Shown: positions 9,469-19,128, counted from the first letter of the stretch. The stretch is DNA of 64,000 nucleotides from Croceicoccus estronivorus (GCF_001625325.1 NZ_JRQQ01000007.1:223868-287867), one strand, 5' to 3'. The notes: a model not told the origin generated them from the sequence alone. A program made the numbers and translations.

Positions 9469-10844
9469 CTTCGCAGACTGCTCCGCCAAACTAGGAGAGC
9501 GAGCAATCCGCTGGCCAGAAGCGCCTGCCCCAATGCCTGGAAACCCGCGCCCATCAGGCTGCAGGTATGAAGCAACCATGGCAACAGCGGCAGGAACGCG
9601 AGGCTCGACACCAGATTGGCAGTCATGGACAGTGCTGGATGGCCCAGTGCCGACAATGCGGAACTGCATGGCGGCCCGATCATGGCGATGGTGCGAGCCA
9701 TGACCAGAATGATCATTACGTTTGCAGCTCCGGTAAACGCGGGACCGGCGAGCAGAGTGACGATCTGGTTGGGTATCAAGGTGACTGCCAGAATGACAGG
9801 CAACGCACCGGCAAGGGCAATACCGATTACCTTGATTAATGTGTTGCGAAGCGGGGCGCCGCCGTGGCCCTGTGCAACCATGTGTGAAAGTTCGGCATAA
9901 GCCGTATTTCCAAGGATTTGCGCTGGCTGGGCAATGATGACAGTGGCGCGTTGTGCAACGGCGAACAGCCCGGCCATTGCCGGGCCAAGGACCCATCCGA
10001 CGATCAGTGGCGACACTCTCCCGGCAAGTTCGCTCAAGGTTACGTCCGCATTGCTGGCGGCGAGAAATCTCCAGATGCCGGGGTTCTCCCGGCTTGGGGA
10101 GCCTCCACCGGGACGCCAGAGGCTGGAGCCGAGTTGGCGCCAGGCAAGCCAGAGGCCCATGCCCCACAACACGGCAAACTCGGCAAGGGCGGCGCACAGC
10201 CACACGACCAGAAACGATTTGAGCCCCCAGCCGAACGCCATCACGATCAACGCGCCGATCAGCCGTACGGACGGCTGCACCATGTTGTGCAGACCGATCA
10301 GGTCGAACCGTCCCCGCAATTGCAGGTATCCCGCCGGGGTCGAACGAACCGAGCCCAGCACTGCGAGACTGTAGATCTGGGCGAACGCCATCGCTTTGGG
10401 GGACCAGCCCAGATGCGGCCCGACGACGGGAACGAGAAGCATCGCTGCCAGGATCGCCAGCAGCCCGCCTGCCAATTCTACCTTGGCGCCGAACCGCAGC
10501 AGCCGGGAAAGGCGATTCATCGCTCCATCCCGGTCGGCTTCGGCCCCATATCGCAGGATCGCCTGCCATGCGGGGAATTCGATGATACCGCAGACCGTCG
10601 TAACGTATCCATGGACGAGAACCAGCATCCCGTATTCGGCGGGGCCGAGAAAACGGGTTGCCATGAAGAGGTAGGCAAGGCTGATCAGGCCGGCTCCGGC
10701 CTTGCCGCCCAGCACCAGGCCAATGCCTGAAAAAATTCGACCGATGGCACCTTTCGCAGGCGCTCTTCTAGAAGACAAATTCAGCCCTTTCGTGCGACCG
10801 GAAGAGACTAGGTATTTTGCGGTTGCGCCTGAATTTAACGCCAT
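9465..10844 (-). CDS. Wzx-like polysaccharide/oligosaccharide flippase
   Basis: 459 residues with about 12 hydrophobic segments arranged as in MOP-superfamily lipopolysaccharide flippases. It starts with a basic cytoplasmic tail, then RIFSGIGLVLGGKAGAGLISLAYL and TRFLGPAEYGMLVL, the typical TM1-TM2 signature. It would move undecaprenyl-linked oligosaccharide across the inner membrane. ATG 10844 is preferred over TTG 10850; no strong ribosome-binding site is visible. It follows the TagB/F-like gene after 11 bp and overlaps the GT4 gene, so the three form one minus-strand operon. Confidence 0.9.
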   Translation of the reverse strand: MALNSGATAKYLVSSGRTKGLNLSSRRAPAKGAIGRIFSGIGLVLGGKAGAGLISLAYLFMATRFLGPAEYGMLVLVHGYVTTVCGIIEFPAWQAILRYGAEADRDGAMNRLSRLLRFGAKVELAGGLLAILAAMLLVPVVGPHLGWSPKAMAFAQIYSLAVLGSVRSTPAGYLQLRGRFDLIGLHNMVQPSVRLIGALIVMAFGWGLKSFLVVWLCAALAEFAVLWGMGLWLAWRQLGSSLWRPGGGSPSRENPGIWRFLAASNADVTLSELAGRVSPLIVGWVLGPAMAGLFAVAQRATVIIAQPAQILGNTAYAELSHMVAQGHGGAPLRNTLIKVIGIALAGALPVILAVTLIPNQIVTLLAGPAFTGAANVMIILVMARTIAMIGPPCSSALSALGHPALSMTANLVSSLAFLPLLPWLLHTCSLMGAGFQALGQALLASGLLALLVWRSSLRR

Positions 10845-10855
10845 CGCCAAGTCGT

Positions 10856-12052
10856 TTATGCAACCAAGGCCACCTGGGTTGTCGGGTAACGCTTCGCATT
10901 GGGATTGGCTATATCGGCGATAACTCTTGCGGCGCGATCGGAAGACGGTTCGTTTGAAAGGTCGAAGCTTTCTGCGAAGAGCCTTTCCTGTACCGCGCGA
11001 TACTGCAAGGTGTGCAAGGCTTGGGCGCGGGCCAGAGCAGGACCGAGCTCATCCGGTCGGGAAATGACTTCACCCGCTTCCCAATGCCGGAAGTTCGGAT
11101 CCCCTCGCCAGTCGTGGCCGTTGCTGTTGATGAAAATACAGGGGCGGGGCTTCAACATGAATTCGTAAACCTGGCTGCTCGCTTCGCCGATGTAGATGTC
11201 TGCGCCGAGGGTATAGGTCATATCGGTCGAGGCGCGGCTACCCAGATCGATATGGATGTTGTCTCCGCGCAGATACCGCCGTTCGAGTTCGCCTGCCCGG
11301 TTAACGGTTAGCTTGTCGATCGTGAGCACGAAGTTCCGTTCGAACAACATGACGTGAGGAGCGAAAATCAAATTATAGTCGGGGTTGTCGACGAAGAAAT
11401 CGAGCATTTCGCGTCCGTGGCGATACCATGAGGACAGGTGCGGCGATGGATGCGGGTTGTAAAGCACGGTCGGCCTGCCATTCTGGAGCAACGCGGTCCG
11501 GTGGGCAGCCGCGAGCAGATCGAACTTGGGGTATCCGACCATGCTTATCTTGTCGGCGGGCAGCCCGGTTTCCCGGATCAGGCGCTGTTTGATCTTGGGG
11601 CCGGAACACAAGACATGGTCGAACCGGGAGCTTGCCTTGTCGAAGCCAATGGCCCGGTCTCCGGCGCCATGGCGGGTATGGATCATCAAGAGGTGGTTGA
11701 GACCATATTGCGACTTAAGCAGTAGCGATGTCTTCTCTGCGACGACCAGCACGTCCAGGCTACGGAAAAACTCCAGATTATCCCTGTAAACGAGTATCTT
11801 GGCGGCTGGAACGAACCTGCCGAGCATCCCGCTCAACTGTCTGGTAAACGGTTTCAGCCCCAGCCGGACATGCTCGATACGATCATTTAGCATGTCGCCG
11901 GCCATACGTTGAACCTCATTGGCCATGCGTTCGGTGGTGGTCGCGACGATGATCTCGCCGGCAAAACCCGATTTGGCCAGGGCGATGGCTACGGGAAGGC
12001 TGTGAGCGACCTGGTGAATCTGGTCATGGTTGAAGAGGAAGCATATGCGCAT
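10856..12052 (-). CDS. CDP-glycerol glycerophosphotransferase (TagB/F)-like glycan transferase
   Basis: 398 residues with the GT-B pattern of the TagB/TagF and capsule-transferase families. Landmarks are MRICFLFNHDQIHQVAHSLP at the N-terminus, VLYNPHPSPHLSSWYRHG at the start of the second half, and IGEASSQVYEFMLKPRPCIFIN, equivalent to the D/E-x-SS motif of glycerophosphotransferases. First gene of a three-gene minus-strand operon with flippase and GT4. It may transfer a polyol-phosphate or a sugar; the exact donor is not predictable. Start ATG 12052. Confidence 0.65.
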   Translation of the reverse strand: MRICFLFNHDQIHQVAHSLPVAIALAKSGFAGEIIVATTTERMANEVQRMAGDMLNDRIEHVRLGLKPFTRQLSGMLGRFVPAAKILVYRDNLEFFRSLDVLVVAEKTSLLLKSQYGLNHLLMIHTRHGAGDRAIGFDKASSRFDHVLCSGPKIKQRLIRETGLPADKISMVGYPKFDLLAAAHRTALLQNGRPTVLYNPHPSPHLSSWYRHGREMLDFFVDNPDYNLIFAPHVMLFERNFVLTIDKLTVNRAGELERRYLRGDNIHIDLGSRASTDMTYTLGADIYIGEASSQVYEFMLKPRPCIFINSNGHDWRGDPNFRHWEAGEVISRPDELGPALARAQALHTLQYRAVQERLFAESFDLSNEPSSDRAARVIADIANPNAKRYPTTQVALVA

Positions 12053-12126
12053 GTCTTGCAGACGCCGCGCCCACGAACCATCCGCAGTCCGAATTCAGAT
12101 ATTTTTTTGGGGGCCTGTTTCTGCAG

Positions 12127-14778
12127 CTAGATATATCCCGCCATCCGTGCCTTGCGAATGGCGCGGGAGCGGGAATTGGCTTCCAGCTTGCGATAGAGAT
12201 TCTTTCTGTAACTCATCACGGTGCTGACCGTGAGATTGATTTCCGTTGCGATCTCCTTGCCGGACATGCCGTCGGCAAGAAGCTTCAGTACCTGCTTTTC
12301 CCGCCGCGTGAGCCGGATCGCCGGGCCGGCTTGCCTGAATGGCCCGGTCTGTTCTGCAAGCGCCACAGGATGGGCGTTGGGCATCAGTATTTCGATCGCC
12401 GGGCCATTCAGGAAGCGTTCGAGGAGCGGCTGCTCTTCAATGATCGGCCCTATGAGCTTCTGGGGGGCGGAGAGATTGCGAGCCTCCCTGAACAGCCGGT
12501 TCGCGCGATTGACGTCGCCACTGCGATAACACGCCAGGCCGAGGAGGGTTTTTACCTTGATCATCCTTCGCACCTGGCCGCGATCTGCCAGCAAGGTCTC
12601 GATCTGCTCCAGGACACCGGTGGCTTCGTCAACCTTGTCCATGGCCAGAGCAAGGCGGGCCTCGGCAATCCGTTCGAGAACCCTGAGACGCGTACCATTG
12701 GGGCCGGCCTCACCGCCGGGCGTGGAGCAATTGGTGAGAATATCGAACGCTTCGTCGAAATGGCCGGCCGTAGTGAGGATCTCCCCTCGCTTGAGCATCA
12801 GGTAGGGGGAGTAGATCGTCAATTGGCGCAGTCTCAACCGCTCGGTAGCTTCGTCGATAAGAGCGATGGCTGCGGTCCAGCCTTCCTTGCGCAAGAGAAT
12901 CTCCGAAGCGACATGGTATGCGGATCGGTAGACACTGAACCATGGATCCTTTTGCTCGATTCCTTCGATGGCCGTTTGAATCAAAGGTTCCGCAGTCAGG
13001 AGATCGTCGCGTTCGTAGGCCAGTTCGCTTAAAAACACTTGCCCGCCGACTGCCTGATTGCAGTTCGGACCGAAATTGGTGATTGCGCACCGCACCGCGC
13101 GATTGAAGCTTGCTTCTGCTTCCTGCAGTTCTCCCAGTTCGAGATGCGTGTCTCCCAACCACAGATAGCTGTAGGCTTCGATAAAGTCCGCGCCGACGGT
13201 CCGTGCCTGATTTGCCGCAGCATAGCCGGTATGGCGGGCCTCAGGATAATCACCGTCACAATACCGGGCATAGCCGACAAGGTGCGTCACCATCGTGCTG
13301 AGCAAGGGCGGGAGCGGTACGCGGCAACGACGGCTCAACGCGAGCAGCCGATCGGGATCGATCCGCTCGAGGCAATACAGCCTCAGCAAGGCATCGAGCA
13401 CTCCGGCGCTCACCTGAAACAACGCTTCGTCCTCGGCGTTCCGGAATGATCTGCTGCTGGTCCGGCTGAGCAGGTCGTGAAAAGTGTTCTTGGCTTGCTC
13501 CAGCCTGCTTTCCTGGGCCAGCATATATATCTGGCCCAGCCTCAGATAAGGATCTGCCCGCAGCGTTTCTTCGGGAAGATTGGCGATGATCCTGAGGGTG
13601 TCGGAGCCCCCTCGAAAGGCGACCAGCCAGCCACCTGCCTCGCGCAGGATGTCGATTGTGACCTGGACGTCGATCCCCGCGGCCAGCCTGACGGCATCTC
13701 GCAGAAGTCCCTCGCTCGCGAACCAGCGTGCAGCCTGTCGGCTCAACTCGATGTGTTCTTCCCCGGTCGTCCGCTTCAGGCGGCTAAGCAGGAATTCACC
13801 GAACAGCGTGTGATAGCGATACCAGTCGCCTGACATGTCCACCGGGACGAGCAGGAGGCCACGGTGTGACAGGTCGTCCAGCACAGCCCATCCGTCTTCC
13901 CGCCCGCAAAGATGGTTCACCAGATCGCCGTTGAACCTTTCGCATACGGACATGGCCATCAATACCGTCTGCATGTCCGGTTCCAGCCCGGCGATGACCT
14001 GTTCGGAAAGATAGGCTGCCAGATCGATCGTATGTCCGGCCACCGGAGGCAGGGCGGCACCACTGCCGCCATGGTGGTCCAGCGACAACCGCATGAGCTG
14101 AACCATCACGGGCCATCCCTCGATCCGCTCCACCACGGTTTCGAGATCCGTCGGGCTGCAATGATCGGCAATCAGAGTGCGGACTTCCTGCTCGCTGAGC
14201 CGGAGTTCGGATGGGCCGAGCAGGTCCAGCAACCCGGCTCCCCGCATTCGCGCCAGCGCGAGATTGAGCTGGGCACGAGTTGATATGATGAACCGGCACA
14301 ACCCCTGGGTCTGGGCTATCAGAGTTTCCAGAATGGGACCGAGCGCTTCGGATTCGGCGAGGTGCAGATCGTCGATGAACACGAGGATCGGTGTGTCGAT
14401 AGCCGCTGCCTCAAGTGCATTGGCCAGCATGACCACGACGTTCCTGGGGGCGATATCCGCAAATCCGTGGGGTGCGGCGAGCATGAGCGATCCCAGGTCG
14501 ATGCCGGTTTCGGCAATGGCGGCCACGAGATAGCTCAGCAATGTTCGCAGGTCGCCGTCATCCTTGTCGGTCGAAAGCCAGGCCGTGTTCCGCCCGGTTG
14601 CCTGTGCTTCGTGGAATGCCTGCGCGAGCAGCGTGGTCTTGCCGTAACCCGCTGGCGCTTCAAGAATTACCAGAGGAATGCGATCGTCGAGCAGCCGTTG
14701 CCCTTGCGACCGGACGAGCGCCGATCCGGTAACCGGTGGCGGGGAGAGCTTGGATCTGATTAACCAGTCTGTAGACAA
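12127..14778 (-). CDS. MalT-like LuxR-family regulator with STAND ATPase domain
   Basis: Large signal-dependent transcription activator of 883 residues. It has an N-terminal NTPase with Walker A APAGYGKTTLL (about 41-51) and a Walker B-like ILVFIDDLHLAES (about 130-142), then a winged region and a long helical TPR-like sensor (about 400-780). A C-terminal LuxR helix-turn-helix follows (LTRREKQVLKLLADGMSGKEIATEINL). TTG 14778 is the only plausible start before an in-frame stop, with AGGG 8 nt upstream. It is divergent (225 bp) from the TonB receptor/Rieske operon, which it probably controls; there are no maltose genes nearby. Confidence 0.9.
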   Translation of the reverse strand: MSTDWLIRSKLSPPPVTGSALVRSQGQRLLDDRIPLVILEAPAGYGKTTLLAQAFHEAQATGRNTAWLSTDKDDGDLRTLLSYLVAAIAETGIDLGSLMLAAPHGFADIAPRNVVVMLANALEAAAIDTPILVFIDDLHLAESEALGPILETLIAQTQGLCRFIISTRAQLNLALARMRGAGLLDLLGPSELRLSEQEVRTLIADHCSPTDLETVVERIEGWPVMVQLMRLSLDHHGGSGAALPPVAGHTIDLAAYLSEQVIAGLEPDMQTVLMAMSVCERFNGDLVNHLCGREDGWAVLDDLSHRGLLLVPVDMSGDWYRYHTLFGEFLLSRLKRTTGEEHIELSRQAARWFASEGLLRDAVRLAAGIDVQVTIDILREAGGWLVAFRGGSDTLRIIANLPEETLRADPYLRLGQIYMLAQESRLEQAKNTFHDLLSRTSSRSFRNAEDEALFQVSAGVLDALLRLYCLERIDPDRLLALSRRCRVPLPPLLSTMVTHLVGYARYCDGDYPEARHTGYAAANQARTVGADFIEAYSYLWLGDTHLELGELQEAEASFNRAVRCAITNFGPNCNQAVGGQVFLSELAYERDDLLTAEPLIQTAIEGIEQKDPWFSVYRSAYHVASEILLRKEGWTAAIALIDEATERLRLRQLTIYSPYLMLKRGEILTTAGHFDEAFDILTNCSTPGGEAGPNGTRLRVLERIAEARLALAMDKVDEATGVLEQIETLLADRGQVRRMIKVKTLLGLACYRSGDVNRANRLFREARNLSAPQKLIGPIIEEQPLLERFLNGPAIEILMPNAHPVALAEQTGPFRQAGPAIRLTRREKQVLKLLADGMSGKEIATEINLTVSTVMSYRKNLYRKLEANSRSRAIRKARMAGYI

Positions 14779-15003
14779 TCGACGACCCTACTGATCCGTT
14801 GCGAAACGGCGTGTGTTCGTCCTTTCCAGCTGATCCTCTCGCGATAGAGGCATGGTAGCTATTCCGGCATTCTCTGCAAGCCGGTTCGATCCCCAAAATA
14901 GGGAGGTCACCCAATACCCCTTTTTTGACGGATAGCGGCATCGGGCGCACAACGGCACTCTGCATCGCAAGAACCAATCAGAACATCCAAGGGGAAAAAT
15001 GCG

Positions 15004-17247
15004 ATGAAGCTGGAGTCGCGTATTCTAGTCGCCGGATCGTTTTCGGCTCTGTGCCTGGCGTCGCCCGCCAAGGCAGAGATTTCGGAAACTGCAAGTGCTG
15101 CCGAAGTGGATGGCTCCGATCAGGGTGGGTTGGAGCAGATCGTCGTCACTGCTCGCCGCCGGGCGGAAAATATCCAGCAAACACCGCTGGCAGTGTCCGC
15201 CTTCAGTGGAAACACGCTCGACAATCGTTCGGCTGCCGATGCGGTCGATCTGGCGCAATTCGTTCCCAACCTGAATGCCACCACGGGACTGTCCGGCGGC
15301 TCGGCTGCCAATTACTTCATTCGCGGGGTTGGTCAGGTCGACCATGTCGCGACTGTCGATCCGGGGGTCTCCGTCTATGTCGACGGGGTCTATCTCGGTC
15401 GTACCAACGGCGCGGACGTCGCGACGCTGGATCTCCAGCGTGTGGAGGTTTTGCGCGGGCCGCAGGGCACGCTTTTCGGCAAGAATACCATTGGCGGCGC
15501 CATCAGCATTTACACCAATCAGCCAGACAATGAGTTGGCAGGTGCGGTCAAGCTGATCGGCGGGTCGCGTGAGCATTTCGAAGGGCGTGGCTGGCTCAAC
15601 ATTCCCATCGTCGAGGACAAGCTGGCTGCGCGGATCGCCGCCAGTTATCGCACACAGCACGGATACGGCTATCGCTATGGTGATGGCCACCGGTTCGGAG
15701 ATGAACGAACCGGCAGCATTCGTGCGCAATTACAATGGCATGTGACAGACACGCTGACTTTCAATCTGGCGGGTGACTACACACGCACGCGGGGTAACGC
15801 CACGCTCGTGCAATTGACCGGGGCAGGGCCGCTCGGCTTCCTGCCGGAGGGTTACAGTCAGTACGAGACGGACTCTCGTCGGCACACGTATGCCGGGCTG
15901 GATGCGGGCAACCGCCTCAATGGCGGGGGTGCTGCGCTGACTGCTACGTTGGAGATCGGGGCAGCCACCCTTAAATCGATCTCTGCCTATCGCGGGCTGC
16001 ACCAGCTTACCGGAACGGACTATGATGGCGGTCCCGGTGCGGTCATCGACCAAAAGCAGGCGACCAGGCAGCATCAATTCAGTCAGGAGCTTCAACTTGG
16101 CGGCAAAGCGCTGAATGATGCGCTCGACTGGGTCATTGGCGGTTACTATTTCAAGGAGAAGATCGATCAGGCGGTGCCGATCTATCTCAACTCTCCGACT
16201 GCCCTGAACCAGCTTAACTTCATAGATACGGAAAATCTCGCGGGGTTCGGTCAGGCCAGCCTGAGTGTCACAGATAAACTGAGCCTTACGGCCGGGGCGC
16301 GGATTACGCGTGAGAAGAAGACCCAGCATTTCCAGAGCTTTTTCCTCGGTAGCCATGAGTTCTTCCAGACGGCCGGTTACGAGGGGTTGATCAATACGCC
16401 GGAATCCGAACGCGGCGTGGAAACCCAGCCATACGCAGGTCTGTCGAAGACCTGGACGTCGTTCACGCCGAAGCTCAGCGTCGAATTCAAGCCGAGCCGG
16501 GATCTGATGCTCTATGCCAGCTGGTCGAAGGGCTTCAAGAGCGGCGGCTTCAACAGTCGGGGCAGCTCAAGCGAAGGCTTCATTCCTTACGACCCGGAGA
16601 AAATGCAGACCTACGAGGTCGGCCTGAAGGCGGACCTTCTCGACCGGCACTTGCGTGTCAATCTCGCCGGGTTCTACAGCCGATACAACGATCTGCAACT
16701 GCTGGTGCTGCAGCTCTCTCAAGAGGGAGCGGCGCAGATCGTGACGCGCAACGCCGCCAAGGCCGAGGTCTATGGTTTTGAAGCGGAGCTGACCGCGCGT
16801 CCGGTGGAAAATCTCGAACTCAACGCTGCCGTGGGGTTCCTTGAAAACAAGTATCTCGAACTCGATCCCGGCACGACGGCGGCTGGTATCGAAAAAGGCG
16901 ACAAGCTGCCGCAATCGCCGAAATGGACTGTCAATCTTGGGGCGCAGTACACAGTGCCGCTCTCCAGCGGGGCCTCCATTACCGGGCGGGTTGATTACAC
17001 TTACAAAAGTGAATTCTATTTTTTCGCGGCTAACAATCCGCTCGATGTTCAGAAGCCATATGGCCTGTTTAATGCAAGGCTAAGTTACGAAACGCCCAGT
17101 GGCCTGGAAGTCGCGGGTTTCGTCCATAACCTCTTCGACAAGTTTTATTATTCGCAACGCGAAGATGTGCGCAGTTCATATGACGTTGCGCTCAGTTGGC
17201 CTGCGCCGCCACGCAGTTGGGGCATCGAACTGGGATACCAGTTCTAA
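15004..17247 (+). CDS. TonB-dependent outer-membrane receptor
   Basis: 747 residues with signal peptide (to about residue 24, ASPAKA), plug domain starting at IVVTARRRAENIQQTPLAVS, the plug motif LRGPQGTLFGKNTIGGAI and a 22-strand barrel ending in an aromatic C-terminus (GYQF). Imports a ligand using TonB/ExbBD energy. The plug signature is the one common in sphingomonad receptors of catabolic clusters. GGGGA ribosome-binding site 5 nt before ATG 15004. The Rieske gene begins 35 bp downstream, so it probably feeds that pathway; ligand unknown. Confidence 0.95.
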   Translation: MKLESRILVAGSFSALCLASPAKAEISETASAAEVDGSDQGGLEQIVVTARRRAENIQQTPLAVSAFSGNTLDNRSAADAVDLAQFVPNLNATTGLSGGSAANYFIRGVGQVDHVATVDPGVSVYVDGVYLGRTNGADVATLDLQRVEVLRGPQGTLFGKNTIGGAISIYTNQPDNELAGAVKLIGGSREHFEGRGWLNIPIVEDKLAARIAASYRTQHGYGYRYGDGHRFGDERTGSIRAQLQWHVTDTLTFNLAGDYTRTRGNATLVQLTGAGPLGFLPEGYSQYETDSRRHTYAGLDAGNRLNGGGAALTATLEIGAATLKSISAYRGLHQLTGTDYDGGPGAVIDQKQATRQHQFSQELQLGGKALNDALDWVIGGYYFKEKIDQAVPIYLNSPTALNQLNFIDTENLAGFGQASLSVTDKLSLTAGARITREKKTQHFQSFFLGSHEFFQTAGYEGLINTPESERGVETQPYAGLSKTWTSFTPKLSVEFKPSRDLMLYASWSKGFKSGGFNSRGSSSEGFIPYDPEKMQTYEVGLKADLLDRHLRVNLAGFYSRYNDLQLLVLQLSQEGAAQIVTRNAAKAEVYGFEAELTARPVENLELNAAVGFLENKYLELDPGTTAAGIEKGDKLPQSPKWTVNLGAQYTVPLSSGASITGRVDYTYKSEFYFFAANNPLDVQKPYGLFNARLSYETPSGLEVAGFVHNLFDKFYYSQREDVRSSYDVALSWPAPPRSWGIELGYQF

Positions 17248-17282
17248 TCAAGGCCGAAATACCGAAAATCAAGGAGGCTGTT

Positions 17283-18308
17283 ATGAATGTAATGACGGAA
17301 ACATCGCCTTCCGGCGCTGTCGGGCGCCGCTATAACCCGGTCCCGGGAGAAGGAGACAACGGCGTCTTTACCCAGACGTGGTTCCCGATCTGCCTGTCGG
17401 ATGAGCTGGAACAAGGCAAGGTTATCGGGCGGGATTTCCTGGGTGGCCGCGTTGCGATCTTTCGCGATACCGACGGAACGGCGCATGTCGTCAGTGCTTT
17501 TTGCCCCCATCTGGGCGCCGACATCTCGGTTGGCGACGTGCAGGGCGACAACGTTCGTTGCCCGTTTCACCATTGGGAATTCAACGGGCAGGGACAGTGC
17601 GTTCGCACGGCTGTGGGTGACCCTGCGCCGCGCTCTGCAACGCTGTTCAAGTATCCGACGATGGAACGGTTCGGACTGGTCTTCGCCTTCAACGGAGAGG
17701 AGCCTTTATACGACTGGCCCGAACTGTTCCCCTACAAGGATGAGGAATTGTCGATCTGGACACGACGTTCGATGATCCTCGACTGCGACGGCTGGGTGTT
17801 CAGCGCAAACACTCCTGACATGCAGCATCTCAAGGTCCTGCACGGAGTCACGTTCCTGCATGAGGACCCGCACGCCAGGGTCGAATGGAACCAGTGGGGT
17901 TTTGCCTACGATTTCGAAGGAGTCACCGGCGATGCCAAGGGTTCTGCCAAGCTTGCATGGCGGATTGGCATTCTCGGTTCGAACAACTTCTTCCAGATGG
18001 GGACCCACAATGGCCGCTGGTACGGCGTCCTTGCCCTCTACAGCTGCCCAAAGCCCCAGAAATCGGAAGTTTTCCTGACCATTCTCACTCACAAGGGGGA
18101 GACTGCGGAGGATGAAAACGCGGCGGCGCAGTTCATGGCGGAGATGATGGCCTTCGAACAGCAGATCGTGAACGAGGATTCCCCGGTTCTGAATACGATC
18201 AGATACCGGCCCGGCACACTGACCAAGGCCGACAAATCCCTCGCCCGGTTCCTCGATTACCTCAGGACGTATCCGCGGGCCAATCCAGGCGCCGAATACA
18301 TCTACTGA
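17283..18308 (+). CDS. Rieske non-heme iron oxygenase, large subunit
   Basis: 341 residues. The Rieske [2Fe-2S] site is C74-x-H76-x16-C93-x2-H96 (CPHLGAD ... CPFHHW). The mononuclear iron site is D179-x2-H182-x4-H187, with a probable third ligand at D299 in NEDSPVLN. Needs an external reductase/ferredoxin, none of which is encoded nearby. It resembles single-component-type oxygenases of the KshA/vanillate-demethylase group more than multi-subunit ring dioxygenases, and no beta subunit is present. Start ATG 17283 has AGGAGG 7 nt upstream. Second gene of the receptor operon. Confidence 0.92.
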   Translation: MNVMTETSPSGAVGRRYNPVPGEGDNGVFTQTWFPICLSDELEQGKVIGRDFLGGRVAIFRDTDGTAHVVSAFCPHLGADISVGDVQGDNVRCPFHHWEFNGQGQCVRTAVGDPAPRSATLFKYPTMERFGLVFAFNGEEPLYDWPELFPYKDEELSIWTRRSMILDCDGWVFSANTPDMQHLKVLHGVTFLHEDPHARVEWNQWGFAYDFEGVTGDAKGSAKLAWRIGILGSNNFFQMGTHNGRWYGVLALYSCPKPQKSEVFLTILTHKGETAEDENAAAQFMAEMMAFEQQIVNEDSPVLNTIRYRPGTLTKADKSLARFLDYLRTYPRANPGAEYIY

Positions 18309-18343
18309 CATTCCCTTTCATCAAGCGAAGAAGAAGAGACGCA

Positions 18344-18739
18344 ATGGCAATCAATGATCAAGTGTACAATCGCCGGGAACTTGAAAAGACATTCGGCTTC
18401 TCCCAGGCAGTGATGGCTGGCGACTATCTGTTCATATCCGGTTGTGTGTCCTGGGGAATGGATGGCAACCCGCTTTACCCGGGAGACTGGGACAAGCAGG
18501 TCGAAACGGTTTACGCGGACATAGATGCGACGCTGAAGGTTCACGGGCTCGATGCCGGCGATATCGTCAAGGAGACGATCTTCTGCCGCGATATGGACAG
18601 CCTGATCGCCGCTAATCCCAAGCGGATGGAATATTATCGCTATGTCGCGCCGCCGGCATCCACATGGATCCAGATCTCGCGGCTGGTCCATCCCGACCTT
18701 TTGCTGGAGGTGGAAGTTACCGCCTACCGCAACCGCTGA
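18344..18739 (+). CDS. RidA/YjgF-family protein (first of a pair)
   Basis: 131-residue chorismate-mutase-like trimeric fold protein with the family pattern LFISGCVSWGMDGN and DIVKETIFCRDM. The RidA active-site segment P-A-R-S-x-V is here PPASTWIQISRL, so the arginine needed for 2-iminopropanoate deamination is replaced by Ser. It is therefore unlikely to be a classic enamine/imine deaminase and may act on another small molecule of the pathway. Start ATG 18344 has a GAAGAAGAGA-type Shine-Dalgarno. 35 bp after the Rieske gene, 8 bp before the second RidA gene. Confidence 0.88.
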   Translation: MAINDQVYNRRELEKTFGFSQAVMAGDYLFISGCVSWGMDGNPLYPGDWDKQVETVYADIDATLKVHGLDAGDIVKETIFCRDMDSLIAANPKRMEYYRYVAPPASTWIQISRLVHPDLLLEVEVTAYRNR

Positions 18740-18747
18740 GGTGATGA

Positions 18748-19128
18748 ATGTCGAAAAGCGACAACAGTTTCCAGTTGCGTGGCGAAACGACCTATACGCA
18801 TGCGCGAGCAGGAGGTCATCTCATCTTGATTTCAGGGACGGTGTCCTGGGATGACGATTTCAAAGTCATCGGAGCGGATGACTTCGCGAAACAGGTGAAA
18901 ACCATCTACGGAGATCTCGCCCGCGTTCTGGAACACTTCGAGCTGGATCTCGATGCTATCGTTCGGGAAACGGTCTATACGACGAGCATGGAACGGCTGA
19001 TCGAGGCGAACGGGGTGCGCATGTCTGCCTTTGGTGAAAAAGTGCCTCCTGCATCGACCTGGATCGAAATGGATCGTCTGGCAAACCGGTCTCTTCTGCT
19101 TGAAATCGAAGCTGTCGCCGCTCGTTGA
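18748..19128 (+). CDS. RidA/YjgF-family protein (second of a pair)
   Basis: 126 residues, paralogous to its neighbour (shared ISGxVSWxxD and PPASTWIxxxRL). As in the neighbour, the RidA catalytic Arg position is Ser. Tandem RidA-like genes suggest a hetero-oligomer or two sequential steps. GAGGTGA lies upstream of ATG 18748. The last codons form the left arm of a strong hairpin followed by a T-run (19112-19148), so transcription may stop here. Confidence 0.88.
   Translation: MSKSDNSFQLRGETTYTHARAGGHLILISGTVSWDDDFKVIGADDFAKQVKTIYGDLARVLEHFELDLDAIVRETVYTTSMERLIEANGVRMSAFGEKVPPASTWIEMDRLANRSLLLEIEAVAAR

Noticed and set aside
8371..10569. A 732-codon minus-strand frame extending the glycosyltransferase
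   Set aside because: The part upstream of 9468 overlaps the flippase in another frame and reads as low-complexity Arg/Gly-rich sequence; GT4 homology begins at the ATGA-coupled start.
17283..18308. Multi-subunit aromatic-ring dioxygenase
   Set aside because: No beta subunit, ferredoxin or reductase gene follows; the neighbours are RidA-like proteins and a glyoxalase, so a KshA-type single oxygenase component fits better.
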